The position numbers and the translations under genes are program-made. Positions 1 to 6,138 of a stretch of 6,557 nt of DNA are shown here, piece by piece. Location: the NCBI GenBank assembly GCA_049334165.1, contig JBEGHD010000025.1; one strand, written 5' to 3'. Numbering within the stretch: the stretch's first letter is position 1; every line of letters starts with the position of its first letter. The notes under the pieces were generated by a model, which had not been told where the DNA came from, did no database searches, and saw nothing but the letters and a program-made list of their open reading frames with translations. This DNA is from JBEGHD01 sp049334165 (lineage in GTDB: Bacteria > Bacteroidota > Bacteroidia > Flavobacteriales_D > Sanyastnellaceae).

Positions 1-2
1 AG

Positions 3-42
3 TAGGCACAGTAGAATGCAAAAGCCTTTTTCTATGTGTCTA
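3..42. repeat. Hairpin 1 of a related pair (TAGGCACA arms)
   Basis: The left arm at 3-14 (TAGGCACAGTAG) pairs with the right arm at 32-42 (CTATGTGTCTA). This gives 11 base pairs with one G-T wobble and one unpaired G at 11. The loop is 15-31. The arms are closely related to those of the second hairpin at 86-128, so the two look like copies of one element. Function is unknown. The first bases lie at the window edge, so the stem may extend further left. Confidence 0.55.
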
Positions 43-85
43 ATGTGAGGTTGATCAGGCTGCATCCGATTTGGGAAAGTAGCTA

Positions 86-128
86 AGGCACATAAGCGAG
101 AAACCATCGATCGGCCGGCTATGTGCCT
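86..128. repeat. Hairpin 2 of a related pair (AGGCACATA arms)
   Basis: AGGCACATA at 86-94 is the exact reverse complement of TATGTGCCT at 120-128. After one unpaired A at 95, GC at 96-97 pairs with GC at 118-119, giving 11 pairs in all. It shares the AGGCACA arm and the single unpaired base on the left arm with the hairpin at 3-42. No T-run follows, so it is not an obvious terminator. It may be a small interspersed palindromic repeat. Confidence 0.55.
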
Positions 129-183
129 ATTGTTTAGTTTTCTGTTTTGAATAGCGAAACTCGCAGCTACGGTATGTTTCTCA

Positions 184-217
184 CAGAGCGCGCAGAGCTA
201 ATACAGAGATCACGGAG
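184..217. repeat. Short imperfect direct repeat, CAGAG units
   Basis: CAGAG occurs at 184-188, 193-197 and 204-208, with CGGAG at 213-217, so the spacing is 9 to 11 bases. Short intergenic repeats of this look are familiar from Bacteroidota genomes, but this is recollection and not a search result. No function is proposed. Confidence 0.35.
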
Positions 218-295
218 CCTGCAGTTAAGATCTTTTTTAACATACTGAAAGAAGTTCATCACAGGTTTTAGAAATTAAGAGTATTCATGAAGGTC

Positions 296-381
296 TGCCG
301 TACCTACGGCACTTGCTTTACAACATCGCAATCTACCCCGGGTTGAAACCCGGGCTACAATGTCGGCCGTGGCTCTGCCAC
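296..381. repeat. Cluster of three palindromes (Bacteroidota-type intergenic repeat)
   Basis: Three compact hairpins lie in a row. TGCCGTA (296-302) and TACGGCA (305-311) pair perfectly around CC. CCCGGGTT (337-344) and AACCCGGG (347-354) pair perfectly around GA. GTGGC (369-373) and GCCAC (377-381) pair around TCT. The palindromes are seen directly. That this combination is an interspersed repeat family in Bacteroidota is from memory and unverified. None is followed by a T-run that would make a standard terminator. Confidence 0.6.
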
Positions 382-568
382 TACCAGAATCACCTCAATT
401 ACCCTCTTCGTTTCAGTTTTCCGCTGTTGTAGAGCCATTCCAACCTTCGCTGAAGCTGCGGTCGGCAAGCGTAATTCTTATACGGTTCATCATCAAAATT
501 CTACGGTTCAGTAATTTATCTTTTCGCAGCGGTAATGCTTGAAGGACATTTGGTGAAAATTCAACACC

Positions 569-2719
569 ATGACTCGATTGCTGACCATCTTTTTAGTTCT
601 CTTTTCATCTTTCGCCTCTGCGCAAACCACCATTTCCGGAATCGTAACCGACCAGAAAGGCAACTCACTTCCCGGTGTCAACATTTACCTGAAAGACACC
701 TACGATGGAGCATCATCAGACGGAAGCGGTCAGTTTCGATTTTCTACATCTGAGAACGGGACTCAGTTGTTGGTCTTTTCGGCCATGGGCTATAAAAAAG
801 TGGAGCAAGAAATCGACTGCTCAGGTGAGCCGATTGAGTTGAAAATCACACTCAAAGAAAAAATCAACGAGCTGACAGCAGCCACTATCGTTGCCGGTTC
901 GATGGAAGCCAGCGATGAAAAGAAAAACGTGGTTTTTAGCTCGCTCGATATCGTTACCACTCCCGGAGCCATGGGCGATGTGGTTGGCGCAATGAGTACG
1001 TTGCCTGGAGCATCTACAGTTGGAAATGACGGCCGGCTGTTTGTCCGCGGTGGTAGCGCTTCAGAAACCGGAATTTACTTTGACGGAATGCGTGTGTCGA
1101 ACGCTTACGGAAGCAGGCTGAACAACGTCCCCACCAGAAGCCGCTTCAATGCCAACCTTTTTAAAGGATCGTTTTTCAGTGCAGGTGGTTACTCGGCAGA
1201 ATTCGGCCAGGCGCTCTCCTCCACTCTGGCGCTCAACACCATCGACATGCCGGTGCGCGACCAAACAGATCTCGGGTTCACCAGTGTTGGACCATCGGTT
1301 AGCCACACCGAAGTTTTCGGGTCGCAGGCGGTGACCGGTTCGGTGAACTACACCAACCTGCAGCCCTACATGCAGTTGGTCGATCAAAACCTCGAATTCG
1401 ACAAAATGCCCCGAGCTCTAACTGGCGAAGCGCTTTACAGAAACAAGGTGGGGAAAAACGGACTCTTCAAATCGTACTACTCCTACCAGCAAAGCGAAGT
1501 GGCCATTTATCAGCCTCAGCCGGGAAGCGAAGACAGCGAGCACCTTTCGCTGGACAATCGCTACCATTTTGCGAATGCAAACTACCGCCACCTGGTGGAC
1601 GAAGACTGGACGCTTTTTGCCGGTCTCTCCTACTCCGACAACAAAGACGACCTCTCGCAAAGCGGAACCAATCTGGAGCGATTGAACACCTTGCTCCACG
1701 CCAAGATTTCTGCCGAAAGGTACTTCTCTGACCGTGTGACTTTGCTGAGTGGCGTGGAATGGTACCGATCGAAATTTGAAGATCGACTGACAGATCTCGA
1801 TCAGAGTCGCGGTTTCACTAACGATCTATTCACAGCATTTTCGGAAGCAAAATTTTACCTCAGTCAATATCTGGTTTTCCGAACCGGTTTCCGCGCTGAG
1901 CACGACCAACTCACCGAGGAGGTAACGTTGGCACCGCGATTTTCTATGGCCTGGAAAGTAAACGAGCACGGCCAGTTTTCGCTTGCGGGTGGTTCTTTTT
2001 ATCAAAATCAGGAAGACGAATACCGCACACAGCTCAACTCGCTTGAAGCAGCTCGTGCTGATCACTACATGATCAACTACCTGCACACCTCCAACGGAAG
2101 AACATTTAGAGCTGAACTCTTTCACAAAAACTACGACCAGTTGCTTACTTTCAGCCAATCGCCAGAAGGTCAGCTGGAAAATCTCTCTGCAGCAGGAGCA
2201 GGCTACGCTCAGGGCTTCGATCTCTTTTGGCGTGATTCGCGAACTGTCAAAAACACCGACTACTGGATTACTTACTCATTTATCGAAAGTGAGCGCGAGT
2301 ACCGCGATTTTGAAGAAGCCGTGCAGCCGTCTTTCTCACCGAAGCACAACTTTTCGGTCGTGGTAAAACATTGGATAGAAAAGCTCAACAGTCAGCTCGG
2401 TGCCGGATGGTCGTGGAATGACGGTCTACCTTACGACAACCCGAACCTTCCCGGTGAGATGGAGTCGAAATCGAAAGCCTACAGCAGTTTCAACCTAAAC
2501 TGGAGCTATTTGCCCAAGCCAAATTTGATCATCCACCTGGCGTGCTCCAATGTTTTTGGAAGAGAAAACGTGTTTGGCTATCGCTATGCCGATCAGCCCG
2601 GAGAAGGCGGTCAGTTTGCCTCAATGCCCATCGACCAGACGGCCGACAGGTTTTTCTTCCTGGGCGTTTTCCTCACCCTCTCAGACGATGAAAAAGCGAA
2701 TCAATTGAATAATCTTTAA
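569..2719 (+). CDS. TonB-dependent outer-membrane receptor with N-terminal carboxypeptidase-regulatory-like domain
   Basis: This 716-residue protein is predicted to be an outer-membrane beta-barrel that imports a ligand using energy passed on by TonB. Residues 1-18 form a signal peptide (cleavage after FASA, leaving Q19). Residues 21-95 are a carboxypeptidase-regulatory-like beta-sandwich (ISGIVTDQKGNSLPGVNI), the N-terminal extension typical of Bacteroidota receptors. Residues 125-230 read as the plug, with VRGGSASETGIYFDGMRV at 159-176. The rest is barrel with alternating aromatic strands, ending in RFFFLGVFLTLS plus a short charged tail. It is shorter than SusC-type receptors (about 1000 residues) and no SusD-like gene follows, so a glycan-uptake role is not supported and the ligand is unknown. 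The start at 569 is chosen because it gives an intact signal peptide. Base composition is balanced (32 of 60 G/C at 1261-1320), unlike the cassette region downstream. Confidence 0.9.
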   Translation: MTRLLTIFLVLFSSFASAQTTISGIVTDQKGNSLPGVNIYLKDTYDGASSDGSGQFRFSTSENGTQLLVFSAMGYKKVEQEIDCSGEPIELKITLKEKINELTAATIVAGSMEASDEKKNVVFSSLDIVTTPGAMGDVVGAMSTLPGASTVGNDGRLFVRGGSASETGIYFDGMRVSNAYGSRLNNVPTRSRFNANLFKGSFFSAGGYSAEFGQALSSTLALNTIDMPVRDQTDLGFTSVGPSVSHTEVFGSQAVTGSVNYTNLQPYMQLVDQNLEFDKMPRALTGEALYRNKVGKNGLFKSYYSYQQSEVAIYQPQPGSEDSEHLSLDNRYHFANANYRHLVDEDWTLFAGLSYSDNKDDLSQSGTNLERLNTLLHAKISAERYFSDRVTLLSGVEWYRSKFEDRLTDLDQSRGFTNDLFTAFSEAKFYLSQYLVFRTGFRAEHDQLTEEVTLAPRFSMAWKVNEHGQFSLAGGSFYQNQEDEYRTQLNSLEAARADHYMINYLHTSNGRTFRAELFHKNYDQLLTFSQSPEGQLENLSAAGAGYAQGFDLFWRDSRTVKNTDYWITYSFIESEREYRDFEEAVQPSFSPKHNFSVVVKHWIEKLNSQLGAGWSWNDGLPYDNPNLPGEMESKSKAYSSFNLNWSYLPKPNLIIHLACSNVFGRENVFGYRYADQPGEGGQFASMPIDQTADRFFFLGVFLTLSDDEKANQLNNL

Positions 2720-2777
2720 AAACCTAGTCAGAAGATGCACCCATTATTCTCAAAAATATATAGTCCCGCTCCTCTTG

Positions 2778-2861
2778 TCTCGACTCTACTTCGATAAAAC
2801 TCAGCACAAGCGCTCGACAACCGGCAATCGCGCGCTGGCCGATTCTCGAGCGGAGTCGAGA
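2778..2861. repeat. Intergenic inverted repeat between receptor and TPR genes
   Basis: TCTCGACTC at 2778-2786 is the perfect reverse complement of GAGTCGAGA at 2853-2861, with partial matching continuing inward (TTCGA on the left, TCGAG on the right). It fills much of the 208-base gap between the receptor and the TPR gene. The two arms are about 66 bases apart and there is no T-run, so this looks like an interspersed palindromic element rather than a terminator. Short reverse-strand open frames across it have no protein-like character. Confidence 0.5.
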
Positions 2862-2927
2862 GATCTGTGAAAGAGCGAGCTGAAAAGAACTTTGAATGTC
2901 CATAAATAAATCCAAAACCCAATAACA

Positions 2928-3572
2928 ATGAAAAATGTAAGTATACTTTTTATCGCCCTAGTTATAACCGGATGCTCTGCCCTTGCCACAGCCGGAGGCT
3001 ACGAGAAATCCATGCAGACGAACATCGACCAGCTCGACACAGCGCGCTCGGCCGAATCGATTTTAGCTATTGCCAACAGCTTTGAGCGCATTGCCAATGC
3101 TGAAGGTGAAAAGTGGCTGCCCGCTTACTACGCAGGCTACACGCACATCTATCGCAGTTTCTTTTTGAAAGGCGACAAACCCGCTGCCGAAGCGGCCCTC
3201 GACCAGGCCGAAAAATGGGCCGGAAAAGCAGTTGAAACTGCTCCCGGAGAAGACGAGGTTTACGTGTTGCTCGGCTACATCGACATGATCAGATTGTCGC
3301 TAGATCCCGCCAGCCGAGGACAATCGATGACACCAAAAGTGATGCAGCAGTTTGGCCGGGCTATGGAAATGGATCCGCAAAACCCCAGAGCCATGGCACT
3401 GATGGCACGCATGAAAATGGGAACAGCGCAATTTTTTGGACAAAGCATGGAAGAGCCCTGTGGGATGGCCCAGGCCAGCTTGAAGCTTTTTGAAGCCGAA
3501 GAGCCCGCACCACTCCACCCGCGCTGGGGAAAAGAACTCGCCCTGGAAATGGTAGAAGGCTGCAAGAAGTAG
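2928..3572 (+). CDS. Exported TPR-type protein, probable lipoprotein
   Basis: This is a 214-residue protein of unknown specific function. The N-terminus is a short hydrophobic signal with a lipobox-like ITGC ending at C16, so it is probably lipid-anchored in the cell envelope; cleavage after ATA (residue 22) as an ordinary exported protein is the alternative. The body is alpha-helical with tetratricopeptide-like features: FERIANAEGEKWLPAYYAGY (residues 52-71), Ala-rich helices at 84-102 followed by DEVYVLLGYI, and AMEMDPQNPRAMAL (145-158). I recall similar small TPR proteins in Flavobacteriia-like genomes, where they usually have no assigned role. It is separated from the receptor by 208 bases and ends in its own terminator at 3604-3638, so it is probably a single-gene unit. 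It is GC-rich (37 of 60 at 3181-3240), in contrast to the DNA after 3656. Confidence 0.8.
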   Translation: MKNVSILFIALVITGCSALATAGGYEKSMQTNIDQLDTARSAESILAIANSFERIANAEGEKWLPAYYAGYTHIYRSFFLKGDKPAAEAALDQAEKWAGKAVETAPGEDEVYVLLGYIDMIRLSLDPASRGQSMTPKVMQQFGRAMEMDPQNPRAMALMARMKMGTAQFFGQSMEEPCGMAQASLKLFEAEEPAPLHPRWGKELALEMVEGCKK

Positions 3573-3603
3573 CCATTAGACTGATCACTTAGGTTTTATT
3601 TCG

Positions 3604-3638
3604 AAAGCCCTGTCTGCCGAAAAGCGGATGGGGTTTTT
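3604..3638 (+). terminator. Intrinsic terminator after the TPR gene
   Basis: CCCTGTCTGC (3608-3617) pairs over all ten positions with GCGGATGGGG (3624-3633), including three G-T wobbles, around the loop CGAAAA. A run of five T follows at 3634-3638. AAA at 3604-3606 can pair with part of the T-run, so it may also work from the other strand. It lies 35 bases after the TPR stop codon and just before the recombinase, and should isolate the recombinase and cassettes from upstream transcription. Confidence 0.8.
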
Positions 3639-3655
3639 GAATTGGATAGATCATC

Positions 3656-4897
3656 ATGTTTTACCAAAGCCACAGTTTTACTAATTTGGTAATCGTTATG
3701 CCACTAACTGAGAACCAACCTACAAATGAAAAGTCGATTGTGCTAAAGCGATTTTTCCATCGCGGAGCGAAGCATATCGGACTCTTTTTCGATTATGACA
3801 ATGAATTGATTACCATTGCCAAATCGCTGAATGCGAAGTGGACCCGAACACACAGATGCTGGTACCTACCTGAAGAGGAAAGCACCACCCACAAAATCAT
3901 AAATGCTTTTAGAGGAACTGTCTTTGTGGATGCAAAGGCACTTTACGGAGGGCGAGAGCCTGTGATCAAAAAGCAAGAAGAGCCTCCAAAGCCAAAGAGG
4001 AAGAGACATAGTTTTTCTGATGTGAGTCTACCTGAAGGATATTTGGAAATGTTGAAACACGTCAACTATTCTCAAAACACGATCGACACCTACTGTTCTT
4101 ATTTCAGGCGTTTTATTGCGCATTTCACACCGCTAATTCCAGAAGAAATAAGTGATCGGGAAATTGTGAAGTATGTAGGTGAAATTTCGGAAAAGAACAA
4201 ATACAGCAACAGCACCAGGGGACAGATCATTAGCGCCATCAAGTTTTACTACGAGAAAGTTTTAAAGCAAGACAAAAAGTTATTTGACCTACCGAGGCAG
4301 CGAAAAGAAGATAAGCTTCCACAAGTGTTGAATGAACAGGAGGTTGAACAATTAATTAGCGCCATTGACAATCTGAAACATCGCACAATTGTTTGTCTGA
4401 TCTACTCCACGGGCATAAGACGGAGTGAGTCTGTAAATCTTAGAATTAGTGATTTGGACATTCCTAACAAAAGGATATATATTAGAGGCGCAAAGGGCAG
4501 AAAAGACAGGATTTCGATTTTGAGTAATACATTGATAAACATACTCCATAAGTACTTTGAAGTTTACAAGCCGAACTATTGGCTGTTTGAAGGGCAAGGC
4601 AGGAAAAAATACTCAGCCGGTTCTGTAGGAAAAGTAGTGAAAGGAGCAGGCAAAAAGGCAGGACTTCAGGTAGACGTTACACCACATGTGCTCCGGCACA
4701 GCTTTGCAACACATTTGATGGACCGAGGAGTAGACACTCGCATTATTCAGCGTTTGCTTGGACACAAGTCCCTGAACACAACAGCAATTTACACCCATGT
4801 CAGCAACAAGAATTTTGCAAATATCACAAACCCTCTGGACAACCTTTACGGAGATAAACAACTGATTTACAACAAACATAAAAACAAACAACCATAA
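3656..4897 (+). CDS. Tyrosine recombinase, integron-integrase-like, with HARP-like N-terminal domain
   Basis: This 413-residue protein is predicted to cut and rejoin DNA through a 3'-phosphotyrosine intermediate. All six active-site residues are present: R255 (STGIRRSE), K280 (GAKGRKDR), H344 and R347 (TPHVLRHSF), H370 (LLGHKSL) and nucleophile Y379 (AIYTHV). A SAM-like core-binding domain covers about 124-205 (NYSQNTIDTYCSYFRRFIAHF is IntI-like in feel). The NPLDNL near the C-terminus echoes SPLDAL in IntI1. The K-to-H distance is 64 residues, close to XerD (72) and far below IntI1 (106), so the IntI-specific extra segment is missing. Residues 38-86, with FFDYDNELI and WTRTHRCWYLP, resemble a HARP domain (inference). 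A Lys/Pro-rich linker (105-118) follows. The start could instead be M15 at 3698. It lies directly upstream of, and in the same direction as, the cassette-like units and is their likely recombinase. Confidence 0.9.
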   Translation: MFYQSHSFTNLVIVMPLTENQPTNEKSIVLKRFFHRGAKHIGLFFDYDNELITIAKSLNAKWTRTHRCWYLPEEESTTHKIINAFRGTVFVDAKALYGGREPVIKKQEEPPKPKRKRHSFSDVSLPEGYLEMLKHVNYSQNTIDTYCSYFRRFIAHFTPLIPEEISDREIVKYVGEISEKNKYSNSTRGQIISAIKFYYEKVLKQDKKLFDLPRQRKEDKLPQVLNEQEVEQLISAIDNLKHRTIVCLIYSTGIRRSESVNLRISDLDIPNKRIYIRGAKGRKDRISILSNTLINILHKYFEVYKPNYWLFEGQGRKKYSAGSVGKVVKGAGKKAGLQVDVTPHVLRHSFATHLMDRGVDTRIIQRLLGHKSLNTTAIYTHVSNKNFANITNPLDNLYGDKQLIYNKHKNKQP

Positions 4898-4934
4898 TTG
4901 GATATAGTGCACAGTCACTTTATCAATAGTTGTA
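4868..4934. other. Candidate primary attachment (attI-like) site at the array head
   Basis: The first cassette boundary GTTGTA lies at 4929-4934, 32 bases after the recombinase stop codon. An inverted partner TACAAC occurs at 4868-4873 inside the last codons of the recombinase gene. Between them GATATAGTG (4901-4909) and CACTTTATC (4916-4924) form an inverted repeat with eight of nine positions paired around CACAGT. ATT (4897-4899) and AAT (4925-4927) extend it past one unpaired G. By analogy with integrons the exchange point would be between G4929 and T4930. The repeat is directly visible. Its role as the entry site is inferred from position, and it could instead be a transcript hairpin. Confidence 0.5.
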
Positions 4935-4948
4935 TGCAAGCTAAAAAA

Positions 4949-5203
4949 ATGAAAACCATAATAACGACAGTAATATTATTCGGACTTTGTTTCTACTTGA
5001 CGGCATATTCAAGTGGACATTTTGTGGTAATGACCATTCCAATTCTGATTCTCATAGGAGCTTTAGCAACACTCTTAATTTCGATTTGGACAAAAGGGGA
5101 ATTTTGGCAAAGACAAATTAAAGCCTCTAAAATTGCATTTCCACTTTCTGCAATGGTTTTCTTAATTGGTTATTTCTATGAAACCTTAAAAGTTATGATA
5201 TGA
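4949..5203 (+). CDS. Small three-helix membrane protein, unknown function (cassette 1, first gene)
   Basis: This 84-residue protein is mostly hydrophobic and should sit in the inner membrane. Likely membrane segments are residues 4-20, 26-46 and 62-77, joined by a short loop and a charged stretch (KGEFWQRQIKASK, 49-61). I do not recognise a family. The ATG at 4949 is preferred because it follows seven A's, exactly as at the next cassette's first gene, and gives a clean N-terminal helix. An in-frame ATG at 4934 overlaps the recombination core, and a TTG at 4898 would run through the inverted repeat. Its stop overlaps the next start (ATGA at 5200-5203), so the two proteins are probably translated together and may act as a pair. 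No cassette promoter was identified. Confidence 0.7.
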   Translation: MKTIITTVILFGLCFYLTAYSSGHFVVMTIPILILIGALATLLISIWTKGEFWQRQIKASKIAFPLSAMVFLIGYFYETLKVMI

Positions 5204-5607
5204 GCAGAGTAATCCTGAAAACATTATCAATAATTGGACTAGCATTTTTAACCGTTGTACTATTCGTTTTTGGACAAGTCCCATTAATTGAAGGGAAACA
5301 CCTATTGGATAAATATATCGACACTGAATTTGCAGAAAGTTATAATCCAGAAAAATTTGAGCAAATTGAAATTGGGATGAAACTTGACCAAGTAATTAAC
5401 TTAATCGGAGAACCTCTCTACAAAGGAAACGGTTACAAAGACACTTTGAACACAAACTATTACTACACCGGAGATGGAAAATTATTACATGAAACAAAAG
5501 ACAATGGACAAAATGGCTATGATGACTTTGCTTGGTATAGGTCTACTGTTGAAGTAAATTCAGAAAATATTGTAGTCTATATTGACAAGGGATGGAGCCA
5601 TGATTAA
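5200..5607 (+). CDS. Membrane-anchored protein with BamE/SmpA-like motif, unknown function (cassette 1, second gene)
   Basis: This 135-residue protein has one N-terminal hydrophobic segment (residues 7-25, an anchor or uncleaved signal) followed by a soluble domain. Residues 53-72 (FEQIEIGMKLDQVINLIGEP) match the pattern of BamE/SmpA-like domains, in which an I-x-x-G-M helix-turn precedes V-x-x-L-[LI]-G-x-P. Such small alpha-beta domains occur in envelope lipoproteins and inhibitor proteins. Here there is no lipobox cysteine, so it is not a standard BamE and the match is a fold-level guess. The C-terminal part is rich in Tyr, Asn and Asp. It is translationally coupled to the preceding membrane protein and ends 15 bases before the terminal site of the cassette. 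Confidence 0.7.
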   Translation: MSRVILKTLSIIGLAFLTVVLFVFGQVPLIEGKHLLDKYIDTEFAESYNPEKFEQIEIGMKLDQVINLIGEPLYKGNGYKDTLNTNYYYTGDGKLLHETKDNGQNGYDDFAWYRSTVEVNSENIVVYIDKGWSHD

Positions 5608-5622
5608 AAAAGAAAAAAGCCA

Positions 5623-5756
5623 GCATACAACAAAGCATATAGCTTATGGCGGGTGAACGGCAACCAGCATGGTTTTCGCTCCGTAGCCACCTTTAGTTTC
5701 GGTGGACAAGAAAGTGCTTCGAAACCGCCACAAGCCATATGCAAACCGTTGTAGCC
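5623..5756. other. attC-like recombination site 1 (complete)
   Basis: This is an imperfect palindrome built like an integron attC but with a different core. Outer boxes: GCATACAAC at 5623-5631 and GTTGTAGCC at 5748-5756, with TACAAC and GTTGTA pairing. Inner arms: 18 bases at 5635-5652 pair with 5725-5742 at 16 positions. The two mismatches are A-C on the top strand but T-G wobbles on the bottom strand, so the bottom strand folds better. Spacers are unequal: AAA (5632-5634) on the left and AAACC (5743-5747) on the right. The apical part includes a CCACC/GGTGG hairpin (5687-5691 with 5701-5705). GTTGTAG does not fit the classical GTTRRRY box, so searches for ordinary attC may miss it. Confidence 0.75.
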
Positions 5757-5766
5757 AATTAAAAAA

Positions 5767-6138
5767 ATGAAAAATCACAGTCAATTTTTACCTGACCAAA
5801 AGGCAAGAAAAAGTTTAGCAAAAAAACTAAGTTTAAAGTTTGATGAATCAATGCAGGATTGGGAATATGAAATTGCAGATTCAAATCGCATAGCAGAATT
5901 TATTGAAGAATACGACAAACCAGAGACAACTGATAAAGAAAAGGAATCTTTGATGGAAATGATAATTGATAGTACAAATGACATTTTTGACAAAGCCAAC
6001 AATTTGGAAATCGAAAAATTCTTACAGCTAATAAATGAAAGGCTAATAAAATCAATTGACTTACATAAAGGGACTTTAAATTATTGGAAATCCAACGATT
6101 TCGAAATTTCTAAAAAGTTAGCAAATGTTGAAATTTAA
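5767..6138 (+). CDS. Charged helical protein, unknown function (cassette 2, first gene)
   Basis: This 123-residue protein is predicted to be cytoplasmic: no signal, no membrane segment, high Lys/Glu/Asp content and mostly helical, with amphipathic stretches at about 38-50 and 58-100. A short aromatic motif (QDWEYEIADS, residues 30-39) sits near the start. No family is recognised. The start lies 19 bases after the cassette boundary GTTGTA at 5748, after seven A's, mirroring cassette 1. It overlaps the next gene by 14 bases, which suggests coupled translation and a functional pair, but no toxin, antitoxin or immunity motif is clear enough to name. The DNA is very AT-rich (17 of 60 G/C at 5821-5880), unlike the resident genes upstream. 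Confidence 0.7.
   Translation: MKNHSQFLPDQKARKSLAKKLSLKFDESMQDWEYEIADSNRIAEFIEEYDKPETTDKEKESLMEMIIDSTNDIFDKANNLEIEKFLQLINERLIKSIDLHKGTLNYWKSNDFEISKKLANVEI

Larger units (their letters stand above)
1..568. other. Non-coding, repeat-rich region upstream of the receptor gene
   Basis: No convincing gene is visible here on either strand. The short open frames have no recognisable domain and run through inverted repeats. The stretch holds two related hairpins (3-42 and 86-128), a CAGAG-type short direct repeat (184-217), a cluster of three palindromes (296-381) and an inverted TACAAC/GTTGTA pair (319-324 and 426-431). A promoter for the receptor gene should lie towards the right end, but I found no clear match to the Bacteroidota pattern (TTG near -33, TAnnTTTG near -7). 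The nearest is TATCTTTT at 517-524, without a good upstream partner. Confidence 0.7.
4930..5748 (+). mobile_element. Integron-like gene cassette 1 (two genes plus terminal site)
   Basis: This is an 819-bp unit between two GTTGTA cores, with boundaries set by assuming integron-like exchange between G and TTGTA. It holds a start region (A7-ATG), two genes overlapping by four bases (4949-5203 and 5200-5607) and a terminal palindromic site. The unit starts GTTGTATGC and its terminal site opens with the exact reverse complement GCATACAAC at 5623-5631. In an excised circle these two ends would form one paired recombination site, as in integron cassettes. The gene part is AT-rich while the terminal site is near balanced (32 of 60 G/C at 5641-5700). 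Confidence 0.7.

Noticed and set aside
360..753. Short open frames at 360-542 and 535-753 on the + strand
   Set aside because: The first starts inside a palindromic repeat cluster and the second overlaps the receptor signal region in another frame. Neither has a domain, a credible start region or protein-like composition.
569..2719. Receptor as a SusC-type glycan importer
   Set aside because: It is much shorter than SusC proteins and has no SusD-like partner; only a general TonB-dependent receptor call is supported.
2724..2989. Three overlapping reverse-strand frames between the receptor and TPR genes
   Set aside because: They cross the inverted repeat at 2778-2861 in different frames, and one runs into the TPR gene. 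None looks like a real protein.
3681..3688. CTAATTTG as a Bacteroidota -7 promoter element for the recombinase
   Set aside because: It has TTTG but lacks the TA of TAnnTTTG and lies inside the gene unless the start is M15 at 3698, which would leave almost no leader.
4901..4924. The inverted repeat after the recombinase stop as an intrinsic terminator
   Set aside because: The stem is AT-rich, with one mismatch, and no T-run follows, so termination is unlikely. An attachment-site role fits its position better, though this is not proven.
4898..4948. TTG start at 4898, or ATG at 4934, for the first cassette gene
   Set aside because: Both would place coding sequence over the inverted repeat or the GTTGTA core. 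The ATG at 4949 matches the start layout of the next cassette and gives a normal membrane protein N-terminus.
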